Part shown: positions 9,371 to 16,988 of the stretch, piece by piece | Layout: the number at the start of each line of letters is the position of its first letter | Numbering within the stretch: position 1 is the first letter of the stretch | Source of the DNA: Bacillota bacterium | GTDB taxonomy: Bacteria > Bacillota > Clostridia > Peptostreptococcales > Anaerovoracaceae | Length of the DNA stretch: 46,061 nt | Direction: 5' to 3' | Assembly: GCA_029239605.1 (NCBI GenBank) | Contig: JARBUO010000065.1 | Coordinates: 1-46,061 of the forward strand | The notes under the pieces: model-generated | The model's input: the letters and a program-made list of their open reading frames with translations, nothing else | Databases searched by the model: none | Told to the model about the DNA's origin: nothing | Position numbers and translations under genes: made by a program

Positions 9371-9410
9371 GGACTGCGCAGGAAACTCGAAAAGTGGGGC
9401 TGCGCAGTCC
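9371..9410 (+). promoter_or_regulatory. intercistronic hairpin
   Basis: GGACTGCGCA (9371-9380) and TGCGCAGTCC (9401-9410) are perfect inverse copies with a 20-base loop. There is no T tract, so read-through into the dipeptidase gene is expected; it could stabilise the upstream message end or mark a processing site. Confidence 0.5.
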
Positions 9411-9443
9411 TTCGTCGAAATGGCTGAAATTAAGGGGAGAGAC

Positions 9444-10859
9444 ATGGATATCAAAAAAGAATTTGAAAAAAACCGGGAGCGATTTATTTCTGACTTGCAG
9501 GGATTGATCCGGATTCCAAGTGTGGCAACGGAAGCTGACGAAGAGTATCCTTTCGGGAAAGAAGTTCAAAGAGCATTTTCCTATATGCTTAACCTTGGGA
9601 AATCAATGGGTTTTGAGGTGAAAAACGTGGATAACTACGGCGGACATATTGATTTTCCAGGCAGTGAAGAGGGAATCATGGCAGTTGTCGGTCATATCGA
9701 TGTGGTTCCGGAGGGAGATGGCTGGACCTACGATCCGTTCGGAGGAACGATAGAGGACGACTGGATTGTCGGACGCGGAGCGCAGGATGACAAAGGCCCA
9801 ACCATGGCGGGGCTTTACGCAATGAAAGTGCTCAAAGATTTGGGATTCCAGCCGAAAAAGACTGTGCGGCTGATATTGGGTCTGGACGAAGAAGCAAGCT
9901 GGGACGGAATGAGATATTATCTGCAGCATGAAAAAGCGCCGGATTTTGGTATTGTCCCTGATGCAGACTTTCCTCTGGTACAGTGTGAGAAAGGTTTGTT
10001 GCAGCTTAATCTAGTAAAAGAAAGTACGGAAGGAACCTCCTTAACGGGAACTGAGCGGATTGTTCTGGAACAAATTGAGGGCGGAACGGCTCCCAATGTT
10101 GTTGCGGGTCATGCAGAAATGGTGATTACGGGAACGGAGACGGAATTAGAGGAACTTTGCAGGAAAATTAATATAGTAGCGAAGCAAAAGGAATACGAAA
10201 TAAAAGCAGTCTCTGAAGATGGAAGACTGAGCGTATCCGTCAGCGGCATCCCTGCACATGCGGCTGTACCGGAAAAAGGGAAGAACGCCATTTCCATGGC
10301 GATTGATTTGATACGAAACATTCGTTTTGCCAACGACGATGCGAATCACTTTGTGAATTTCTATAACGAAAAGATTGGATTTGTGCTTGACGGGAGCCGG
10401 ATTGGTTGCAAACTGGAAGATGAACTTTCCGGAGCACTGACCTTTAATGTGGGAGGAGTTGTATTCAATTCAAGCGAGACAAGGATAACCGTTGACATCC
10501 GTTATCCCGTCACTGAATCGAAGGAATCCGTTTGTAACGGATTGGAGACAGCTGTAAAGGGCAGTGGATTCGTGCTGGAGGTCTTGGATCATATTCGATC
10601 AATTTATCAGGAATCAGACAATCCTGTGGTAAAGACGCTGGTGGAAACCTACCGCGAGATCAGCGGTGATACAGAATCGCAACCTTCTGTCATCGGAGGG
10701 GCAACCTTCGCCAGAGCAATTCCCAATTGTATGGCCTTCGGCGCTTTGTTTCCAGGCGATCCTGAACTGGAGCACCAGAAGGATGAAAAAGTGCAAATTT
10801 CACAGATGATCAAAGCGGGTTCGATTTATGCGGAAGCCATTTATCGGCTGACAAAATAG
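9444..10859 (+). CDS. M20-family (PepV/Sapep-type) metallodipeptidase
   Basis: A 471-residue cytosolic zinc dipeptidase. The family motifs are present: GHIDVVPEGDGW (first metal His and Asp), the bridging-Asp motif GRGAQDDKGP, the catalytic acid pair in LDEEASWDGM, and PDADFPLV. The middle carries the lid domain with VSGIPAHAAVPEKGKNA, and the C-terminus has IGGATFARAIPNCMAFGALFPG. Start ATG at 9444 is preferred because AGGGGAG lies four bases before it; an in-frame ATG at 9420 has no ribosome site. Dipeptidases of this type release amino acids from a broad range of dipeptides. As last gene of the cluster it would complete breakdown of imported peptides; a terminator follows. Confidence 0.9.
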   Translation: MDIKKEFEKNRERFISDLQGLIRIPSVATEADEEYPFGKEVQRAFSYMLNLGKSMGFEVKNVDNYGGHIDFPGSEEGIMAVVGHIDVVPEGDGWTYDPFGGTIEDDWIVGRGAQDDKGPTMAGLYAMKVLKDLGFQPKKTVRLILGLDEEASWDGMRYYLQHEKAPDFGIVPDADFPLVQCEKGLLQLNLVKESTEGTSLTGTERIVLEQIEGGTAPNVVAGHAEMVITGTETELEELCRKINIVAKQKEYEIKAVSEDGRLSVSVSGIPAHAAVPEKGKNAISMAIDLIRNIRFANDDANHFVNFYNEKIGFVLDGSRIGCKLEDELSGALTFNVGGVVFNSSETRITVDIRYPVTESKESVCNGLETAVKGSGFVLEVLDHIRSIYQESDNPVVKTLVETYREISGDTESQPSVIGGATFARAIPNCMAFGALFPGDPELEHQKDEKVQISQMIKAGSIYAEAIYRLTK

Positions 10860-10870
10860 AGTACATGGTG

Positions 10871-10908
10871 TGCAGGCAGACGAAAAAAATCTGCCTGCAT
10901 TTGTTTTG
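10871..10908 (+). terminator. intrinsic terminator of the amidohydrolase-carrier-dipeptidase cluster
   Basis: Ten-base perfect stem TGCAGGCAGA / TCTGCCTGCA with an A-rich loop, followed by TTTGTTTTGTT, starting 11 bases after the dipeptidase stop. Confidence 0.85.
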
Positions 10909-10996
10909 TTAAAAGAAAATATTAAATTATCCGTTTCCACTTTCATTATACCATATATAAGAATTGAAATGCAGACTATAAGTTGTGAGTTTTAGG

Positions 10997-11005
10997 TGCT
11001 ATAAT
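10997..11005 (+). promoter_or_regulatory. extended -10 promoter candidate for the phosphotransferase gene
   Basis: TGCTATAAT is an extended -10 element (TGn plus a perfect TATAAT) about 110 bases upstream of the start codon. No good -35 hexamer is seen at 17 bases, as is common for extended -10 promoters. I found no inverted repeat resembling a rifamycin-associated element around it. Confidence 0.45.
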
Positions 11006-11114
11006 GCAATAATCCAATTCAGACGGAATCAAAAAGATAGAATGAATGAATCTGATTCTGTGAGCAAAACTATTGCTGTATTGAGAAAATGAGGGGTAAA
11101 AAAGGGGGCACGGT

Positions 11115-13757
11115 ATGAGTAATCTTATTCTTGACTTTCAAGAGATTGACAAAACGCAAATCACGGCTGCCGGAGGAAAAGGTGCAAATCTCGGAGAACT
11201 CTCAAGGATGGAGGGCATTCACGTTCCGGAGGGTTTTTGTATTACCACAGAAGCTTACCATAGAGTCCTGCGTGAGACGACGTCAGCAGGGGAACTTCTG
11301 GAACAGTTAGCTTCACTAAAACAGGGTGACTGGGAACAAATAGGTGCGCTCAGCGCCAAGATTCGGATCGCCATTGAGGATGCGGGCATTCCTGAAGATA
11401 TTCAGGAGGAAATCCTTCGAACGCTTTCACGGTTCGGTCCGAATCATGCCTATGCAGTACGGTCCAGCGCCACTGCCGAAGATTTACCGACGGCTTCCTT
11501 TGCGGGTCAGCAGGATACGTATCTAAACCTGGTCGGTATAGAGTCAATCTTAAAGCATATCAGTAAATGCTGGGCGTCCCTGTTTACCGAAAGGGCAGTA
11601 ACTTATCGGATTCAGAATTGCTTCGACCACCGTACGGTACAACTGGCTGTGATTGTCCAGAAGATGGTCTGTCCGGAGTCGTCAGGTATCTTATTTACTG
11701 TCGATCCCGTTACATCCAATCGAACAATTGTATCGATTGATGCAGGCTTTGGCCTTGGAGAAGCGATGGTTTCCGGTATTGTCAGCGCAGATCTATATCA
11801 AGTCCGGGACGGCAACGTGATTGAAAAGAAAATCTCCTCTAAGAAGCGGGCTATTTCTGCCATGGAAAAGGGCGGTACCAAGGAATATGATCTTGAGCCG
11901 GAGCTGCAGAATCAGCAGGTGCTCACAGAACCACAGATCTTAGAACTGGCGAATCTGGGCAGAAGGATTGAAGCTTATTTCGGCTGTCCCCAGGACATCG
12001 AATGGTGCCTGGCAGACGGTACTTTTTCTATCTTACAGAGCAGACCCATCACTACGCTGTATCCCATTCCGGAAGCCAATGATCAGGAGAAGCATGTCTA
12101 TGTATCTGTGGGTCATCAGCAAATGATGACCGATCCCCTGAGACCACTGGGAATGTCTGTTTTTGAGATGACCTCTTTTGGAACCAGATTTCGGGCCGGT
12201 GGGAGGCTTTTTGTTGATGTCGCTCCGATGCTTGCTGCTTCAGAAAGCAGAGGAGCTCTGCTACAGGCCATGGGACAACACGACCCCCTCATAAAAGATG
12301 CTCTGATTACCTTAATCGATCGGGGCGATTTTATCAAACCACTGGCAGATACCGAAAGTAAACCTGGCAATAAGGCCACTGCAGAGAGGAAAACTGGTAA
12401 TATGGGTACGTCCGGTGTTTTCCAGAGTCAGCTTGAATCTGATCCTGAGATTGTTTCCGTGTTGATTCGCCGAAGCCGGGAATCCATTGAAATGTTGAGC
12501 CGCACTATTCGAGAAAAATCCGGAACCGCCCTCTTTGATTTTATTCGGGATGACATTCAAAAGCTCAAAAACGCGCTATTTGAACCGCAATCCATGGATG
12601 TGATCATGGCAGCATCGAATGCCGCCTCCTGGATTAACGAAAAGATGAAGGAATGGCTGGGTGAAAAAAATGCGGCGGATGTGCTTTCCCAATCCGTACC
12701 CAATAATATCACATCCGAAATGGGTCTTGGGCTTTTGGATCTTGCAGATACCCTTCGGCCTTACCCGGAAGTAATACAATATTTACAGCATGGAAACAGG
12801 GATCTATTCTATGATGAATTGTTAAAATACAAAGGAGGATATGAAGTTCGGGAGGCGATTTGCAATTATCTGGATCAATACGGGATGAGATGCGCAGGAG
12901 AAATTGATATTACTAGGACCAGGTGGAGCGAAAAACCGGAATTGCTTCTTTCCATGATGCTGAACAATCTGAAAAACTTTACATCAGGTGAAAGCAAACG
13001 GAGATTTGAGCGGGGGCTGAGGGAGGCACTGGAAAAAGAAAAAGAACTCATCGATCGTTTAAAACTTTTGCCAGGCGGGTACCAGAAAGTAGAAGAAACC
13101 AAGCGAGCAATCGACTTGCTTCGAACCTTTACGGGCTATCGGGAATATCCAAAATTTGAAATTGTACAGCGGTATTTCATTTATAAAAAAGCATTGCTGA
13201 AAGAGGCAGAGCGCCTTTTGGAATTGGGAGTTATTACAGAAATTGAGGATATCTACTACCTTACCTTTGAAGAGTTTGGTGAAGCAGTACGCACTGAAAA
13301 ACTGGATCGTTCCGTAATACCGCAGAGAAAGGAGGAATTCAAGCACTTTGAGAGGCTAACACCGCCGCGCGTAATGACATCTGACGGCGAAATTATTACG
13401 GGTTCTTACCATCAGAAAGATCTCCCGGCAGGAGCAATTCCTGGCCTGGCAGTTTCCTCCGGGGTGGCAGAAGGCCGGGCGCGGGTGATCCTAAAGATGG
13501 AAGATGCCAATCTGGAAGCAGATGATATTCTTGTTACTTCCTTCACCGATCCCAGCTGGACGCCGTTGTTTGTAAATGTAAAGGCACTGATTACAGAGGT
13601 TGGAGGCTTGATGACCCATGGCGCTGTTATTGCGAGAGAGTATGGTTTGCCTGCAGTTGTAGGCGTTGAGGATGCGGTGAAGCTAATCAGGGATGGACAG
13701 CGGATTCGTGTAAACGGAACGGAAGGGTATGTAATGGTGATTTCTGATGACAAATAA
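11115..13757 (+). CDS. rph: rifampicin phosphotransferase-like ATP-grasp/phosphohistidine protein
   Basis: An 880-residue dikinase-type enzyme. An N-terminal PEP-synthase-like ATP-grasp domain (about 1-320: AAGGKGANLGEL, YAVRSSATAEDLPTASFAGQ, SGILFTVDPVT, DIEWCLADGTFSILQSRPIT) is followed by a large middle region and a C-terminal swivelling His domain with LMTHGAVIAREYGLPAVVG (His 835). The catalytic His lies at the very C-terminus and no PEP/pyruvate TIM barrel follows; this is the order of rifampicin phosphotransferases (about 870 residues) and not of true PEP synthase. Known members inactivate rifamycins by phosphorylation using ATP. The resistance role is inferred. A hydrophilic stretch (KPGNKATAERKTGNMG) sits in the middle domain. 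It overlaps the DUF4256 gene by 11 bp. Confidence 0.83.
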   Translation: MSNLILDFQEIDKTQITAAGGKGANLGELSRMEGIHVPEGFCITTEAYHRVLRETTSAGELLEQLASLKQGDWEQIGALSAKIRIAIEDAGIPEDIQEEILRTLSRFGPNHAYAVRSSATAEDLPTASFAGQQDTYLNLVGIESILKHISKCWASLFTERAVTYRIQNCFDHRTVQLAVIVQKMVCPESSGILFTVDPVTSNRTIVSIDAGFGLGEAMVSGIVSADLYQVRDGNVIEKKISSKKRAISAMEKGGTKEYDLEPELQNQQVLTEPQILELANLGRRIEAYFGCPQDIEWCLADGTFSILQSRPITTLYPIPEANDQEKHVYVSVGHQQMMTDPLRPLGMSVFEMTSFGTRFRAGGRLFVDVAPMLAASESRGALLQAMGQHDPLIKDALITLIDRGDFIKPLADTESKPGNKATAERKTGNMGTSGVFQSQLESDPEIVSVLIRRSRESIEMLSRTIREKSGTALFDFIRDDIQKLKNALFEPQSMDVIMAASNAASWINEKMKEWLGEKNAADVLSQSVPNNITSEMGLGLLDLADTLRPYPEVIQYLQHGNRDLFYDELLKYKGGYEVREAICNYLDQYGMRCAGEIDITRTRWSEKPELLLSMMLNNLKNFTSGESKRRFERGLREALEKEKELIDRLKLLPGGYQKVEETKRAIDLLRTFTGYREYPKFEIVQRYFIYKKALLKEAERLLELGVITEIEDIYYLTFEEFGEAVRTEKLDRSVIPQRKEEFKHFERLTPPRVMTSDGEIITGSYHQKDLPAGAIPGLAVSSGVAEGRARVILKMEDANLEADDILVTSFTDPSWTPLFVNVKALITEVGGLMTHGAVIAREYGLPAVVGVEDAVKLIRDGQRIRVNGTEGYVMVISDDK

Positions 13758-14289
13758 AGAATTGCTTAATATTTTAAAAGAACGGTTTGAGAAAAACAAG
13801 CATCGGCATGAAAATCTTGAATGGGCAGAGGTTCAGAAACGACTGGAAGGGAATACTGAAAAATTCAGGACCCTCCTTGAAATGGAGCAAACCGGCGGCG
13901 AACCGGATGTCATTTCGCATGGCGAATTGACGGGAGAATACATTTTCTATGATTGCTCTGCTGAAAGCCCCTCGGGGCGGAGAAATGTCTGCTATGACGG
14001 TGCAGGTCAGGCAGAGCGAAATAAGAAAGGGGTATTTCCGGATGGAAATGCTGTTGATATGGCAGCGGCCATGGGTATTGAGCTTCTGACGGAACAACAA
14101 TACCGTGAGCTCCAGAAATATGGGGTGTTCGATGGGAAAACATCCAGCTGGATAAAGACGCCTTCGGAGATCAGAAAACTTGGCGGTGCAGTTTTTGCAG
14201 ACTTTCGCTACGGGCATGTATTTGTATACCATAACAGTGCACCATCATTCTATAGCAGCAGAGGATTTCGTGGGTGCTTAAGGGTATGA
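13747..14289 (+). CDS. DUF4256 family protein
   Basis: A 180-residue soluble protein of unknown function matching the DUF4256 family as I know it: HRHENLEWAEVQKRLE, EMEQTGGEPDVI, GEYIFYDCSAESPSGRR, AAAMGIELLTEQQYRELQ, KTSSWIKTPSEIRKLGGA and the closing YHNSAPSFYSSRGFRGCLRV. Its ATG lies inside the last codons of the phosphotransferase gene (TGATGACAAATAA), an 11-bp overlap implying translational coupling. Length is typical of the family. Coupling to a drug-modifying-type enzyme is the only hint at function. Confidence 0.82.
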   Translation: MTNKELLNILKERFEKNKHRHENLEWAEVQKRLEGNTEKFRTLLEMEQTGGEPDVISHGELTGEYIFYDCSAESPSGRRNVCYDGAGQAERNKKGVFPDGNAVDMAAAMGIELLTEQQYRELQKYGVFDGKTSSWIKTPSEIRKLGGAVFADFRYGHVFVYHNSAPSFYSSRGFRGCLRV

Positions 14290-14366
14290 CGAAATTCATG
14301 CGATTTAATGCAGCGGCAATAAAAAATGGATAAAAAATGTTCTTTCGCTTTTCCTCCAAATTTGGT

Positions 14367-14372
14367 ATACTC
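14367..14372 (+). promoter_or_regulatory. -10 element candidate just upstream of the symporter leader hairpin
   Basis: TATACT (preceded by TTGG) would place a start near 14379, only about nine bases before the terminator-like hairpin at 14388. The -35 region at 17 bp (TTTCGC) is poor. If real, it would make a very short attenuated leader ahead of the sodium symporter gene. Confidence 0.3.
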
Positions 14373-14387
14373 TTTCATGGGTTTTCA

Positions 14388-14426
14388 AAATATGAAACCA
14401 GATTTGGTTTCATATTTTATTTTTTG
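14388..14426 (+). terminator. intrinsic terminator or attenuator between DUF4256 gene and symporter gene
   Basis: Thirteen-base perfect stem (AAAATATGAAACC / GGTTTCATATTTT) with a six-base loop, followed by ATTTTTT. It lies about 100 bp after DUF4256 and 91 bp before the symporter ATG, so it either ends the upstream operon or attenuates the downstream gene. Confidence 0.8.
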
Positions 14427-14517
14427 AGGTGAATCCTACAAAGAAGGAGGATGGTTTCAGCAAATAAAAACATAAAATAATTTGACACGGTATTTAATCT
14501 AGGGAGGAAAAAACAAA

Positions 14518-15888
14518 ATGAAACATTCTGATAAAATTGGACAGCCTAGAGATCAATTCAAATCCAGGCTGGGATTTATCATGGCGGCGGCAGGCTCAGC
14601 TGTCGGATTGGGTAGCATATGGAGATTTCCGTACGTTGTTGGAGAAAACGGTGGCGGTGCTTACATGATTATTTATATGCTTGCACTTATAATTATTGGT
14701 ATACCGGTTATGGTGGCCGAATTTGTTATCGGTAGAAACAGCGGCAAGAATGCTGTTGATGCTTATGCGCACTATTCAAAAAAATATAAGATCGTCGGCG
14801 TTTTTTCAATGCTTGTCCCTTCCATTATTCTATCTTTTTACTGTGTTGTGGGTGGATGGGCGATTATGTATTTATATCTTACGCTTGCAGGGAAGCTCAC
14901 CAATCTGACCCCAGAAGGATATACAAACATGTTTGCTGCATCTTCCAGCGATATGCTTCTGTCAGGTTTCTTTTTCCTGCTTTTCGGCGTGCTTGCCATA
15001 TTGGTTGTCTGCAAGGGAATTTCACAGGGGATTGAGAAGGTCTGCTCCATTTTAATGCCGGCTCTTTTCATTATCATGGTTGTGCTCTCTATCCTTGGCT
15101 CTCTTCTGCCAGGCGGAATGGAAGGAATTAAATGGTATCTGATGCCTGACTTTTCAAAGGTAAACAGCAGAACTTTTGTAGATGCTGTTGGACAGGTCTT
15201 CTTTACCATGAGCCTTGGAATGGGGATTATGGTAACATATGCAAGTTACCTGAAAAAGGATGAGGATATGCCCAAAGCCGCTACGATCACAGTTGTTTTT
15301 GATACATTGGTGTCCGTCTTAGCTGGGTTTGCTATTTTCCCGGCAGTGTTTGCCTTTGGTCTGGCTCCGTCTTCTGGTCCTGGCCTTGTTTTTATCACGC
15401 TGCCCAACGTATTTGCTCATCTGCCCTTTGGAGTTGCAGCTGCAATCGGATTCTACCTGCTCTTAATCTTTGCAGCACTGCCATCCGCTATCAGCTTGCT
15501 GGAAGTTCCGGTATCCTACGTCATTGAAAAGTATCATATTGGCAGAGTGAAAGCTGCTGTCGGGGTAGGTTCTTTGATCATGCTCATCGGTATTCCAACG
15601 CTCTTGAGCTTTGGACCATGGAGTGATATTAAGGTGTTTGGTTATAACTTCTTTGATCTTTATGACTATGTGACCTCCAATATCGCATTACCGATCATCG
15701 GTCTGGCAGGGTCCTTAATCCTTGGTTTTACCTGGAGCAAGAAGGTGGTCATGGATGAAGTAACAAATCATGGCAGAATTAAGTTTGGACTGAAAAACAT
15801 CTGGTACTTCTCCGTGAAGTATATCAGCCCGATCCTTTTGATCATCATTTTCATTACATCGATAGGAATGTTGAAGTCTGAGTTATAA
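14518..15888 (+). CDS. sodium:neurotransmitter symporter (NSS/SNF) family transporter
   Basis: A 456-residue membrane protein of the bacterial NSS family, which couples uptake of amino acids or related amines to sodium. The family signature is at the start: RLGFIMAAAGSAVGLGS then IWRFPYVVGENGGGAY, which in LeuT-type proteins forms the unwound helix 1 that binds substrate and sodium. About 11 hydrophobic segments can be counted, as in MhsT-type members rather than the 12 of LeuT. The ribosome site GGGAGG lies upstream of ATG. It is monocistronic, with a hairpin leader in front and a strong terminator behind. The substrate is not identifiable from the sequence. Confidence 0.92.
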   Translation: MKHSDKIGQPRDQFKSRLGFIMAAAGSAVGLGSIWRFPYVVGENGGGAYMIIYMLALIIIGIPVMVAEFVIGRNSGKNAVDAYAHYSKKYKIVGVFSMLVPSIILSFYCVVGGWAIMYLYLTLAGKLTNLTPEGYTNMFAASSSDMLLSGFFFLLFGVLAILVVCKGISQGIEKVCSILMPALFIIMVVLSILGSLLPGGMEGIKWYLMPDFSKVNSRTFVDAVGQVFFTMSLGMGIMVTYASYLKKDEDMPKAATITVVFDTLVSVLAGFAIFPAVFAFGLAPSSGPGLVFITLPNVFAHLPFGVAAAIGFYLLLIFAALPSAISLLEVPVSYVIEKYHIGRVKAAVGVGSLIMLIGIPTLLSFGPWSDIKVFGYNFFDLYDYVTSNIALPIIGLAGSLILGFTWSKKVVMDEVTNHGRIKFGLKNIWYFSVKYISPILLIIIFITSIGMLKSEL

Positions 15889-15901
15889 TCAATCATAAAG
15901 T

Positions 15902-15949
15902 ATCCCTGGCTGGAGCGCTTTCTATAGCATTCCATGCCAGGGATTTTTT
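15902..15949 (+). terminator. intrinsic terminator of the sodium symporter gene
   Basis: ATCCCTGGC (15902-15910) pairs with GCCAGGGAT (15936-15944), with further pairing inside the loop, followed by TTTTTA. It starts 14 bases after the stop codon. Confidence 0.85.
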
Positions 15950-16084
15950 ATCTGGCCGTAATTTTGGAAAATCTATTTTTCCGCAATTACAGCAGGAGAA
16001 TGCAGCACACAATCTTAGATAAAATAGAAAGTTATTTGGAAAATGTAGTATAATAATTGCAGGAATCTACTATTGTGATGATGA

Positions 16085-16168
16085 TACGGATTAAATGCCC
16101 CGCAAAATTTCGGCGTTAAGAAATTTGATGAGCTGAAAACGCAGATGGCACAATACTATAAAAAGTAA
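16085..16168 (+). pseudogene. possible C-terminal gene remnant
   Basis: An open stretch of 27 codons without a start or ribosome site reads YGLNAPQNFGVKKFDEL followed by KTQMAQYYKK and a stop. The residue mix looks like a real protein end, so it may be the tail of a decayed gene. I do not recognise the family. The rest of the 325-bp gap holds the upstream terminator and an A/T-rich stretch. Confidence 0.25.
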
Positions 16169-16213
16169 GATTTAATAAGCGTAAAAAACACCCTGAGGAT
16201 TTAGGAAAGAGGG

Positions 16214-16681
16214 ATGCACACCATGGACAAATTACCGCCAATAGAAAAAATATATGAGGCTTACAGCGCCATTGCTGATCGCCGCATTGCCATCAATGAG
16301 GATCACGCAGTTGTCATCTCATCCAGTGGAAGTAAAGAATATACCGTCTCATGGAATGGCAGCACCTATGCATCAAATGACAATGGAACCTACTGGCAAG
16401 GGTACCCGGGATATCCGGTGATCGCAGTTCTGATGCAACAGAAAAAACTGCCCTTGGATTTGAACATTGCTTCTAACTTTGCAGGTGTAAACTGGACTGA
16501 ATTAAACACTCGATATAAGCGGGATTATTCAAAAGCTGCAGCGACAGTAATGGATAGTCTGCAATGCAGCGGTGATGAGAAAGAGCAGATCCAAGCCGAA
16601 GTGCTTCGCGTTTATGAGTCGATGAAGCTGCTGGATATTCAGGTGAAACGTGGTTCTTCGAACAAACCAAAAAAGGGATAG
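16214..16681 (+). CDS. hypothetical protein, 155 residues
   Basis: Not recognised. A small soluble protein with no signal peptide or membrane segment. The N-terminal half is beta-rich (AVVISSSGSKEYTVSWNGSTY, split by Ser/Gly turns) with GYPGYPVIAVLMQQKKLPLD; the C-terminal half is helical and charged (SGDEKEQIQAEVLRVYESM) with a basic tail (KRGSSNKPKKG). The ribosome-site region AGGAAAGAGGG could serve ATG 16214 or ATG 16223 (MDKLPP), so the first three residues are uncertain. It stands alone between two terminators. Confidence 0.7.
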   Translation: MHTMDKLPPIEKIYEAYSAIADRRIAINEDHAVVISSSGSKEYTVSWNGSTYASNDNGTYWQGYPGYPVIAVLMQQKKLPLDLNIASNFAGVNWTELNTRYKRDYSKAAATVMDSLQCSGDEKEQIQAEVLRVYESMKLLDIQVKRGSSNKPKKG

Positions 16682-16746
16682 TCTTCTGTTCTTTGGCTGA
16701 TAGCTATATCCCGATCAAATAGAGCAGGAATTCAGAAGTAATAAAA

Positions 16747-16811
16747 CAGACTTCTTTCTATAAAGAGAATCAACAAGCTGGTTTGTTCTCAGGAAAGAGG
16801 TCTGCTTTTTT
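16747..16811 (+). terminator. long intrinsic terminator after the 155-residue gene
   Basis: CAGAC-TCTTTC-GAGAA on the left pairs with TTCTC-GAAAGA-GTCTG on the right through a bulged stem, followed by CTTTTTTC. The rest of the 307-bp gap before the GltD-like gene holds an A/T-rich promoter region around TATAATATATAAG (16914 area). Confidence 0.75.
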
Positions 16812-16925
16812 CTTGGGACTGTTAAGATTGAATTCAGTGATTTTCAGAAAAAAATAAGCCGATATTGCGCGTATTTAAAATAGATGCAATCTGTGATATT
16901 ATATATAATATATAAGTTTTTTTCG

Positions 16926-16944
16926 GCAGGAGTATTGCTCCTGC
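16926..16944 (+). promoter_or_regulatory. leader hairpin before the GltD-like gene
   Basis: GCAGGAG and CTCCTGC form a perfect seven-base stem with a TATTG loop, followed by TTTCTC. It lies about 45 bases before the start codon and just after the A/T-rich promoter-like stretch. It could be a weak attenuator or simply a leader structure. Confidence 0.4.
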
Positions 16945-16988
16945 TTTCTCACAATACAGAGAAAGTATGAAGGCAAAGGAGGTAATCA

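Noticed and set aside
11115-13757. PEP synthase (ppsA)
   Set aside because: Although the ATP-grasp domain matches, the catalytic His is at the C-terminus and the PEP/pyruvate TIM barrel is missing; domain order fits rifampicin phosphotransferase.
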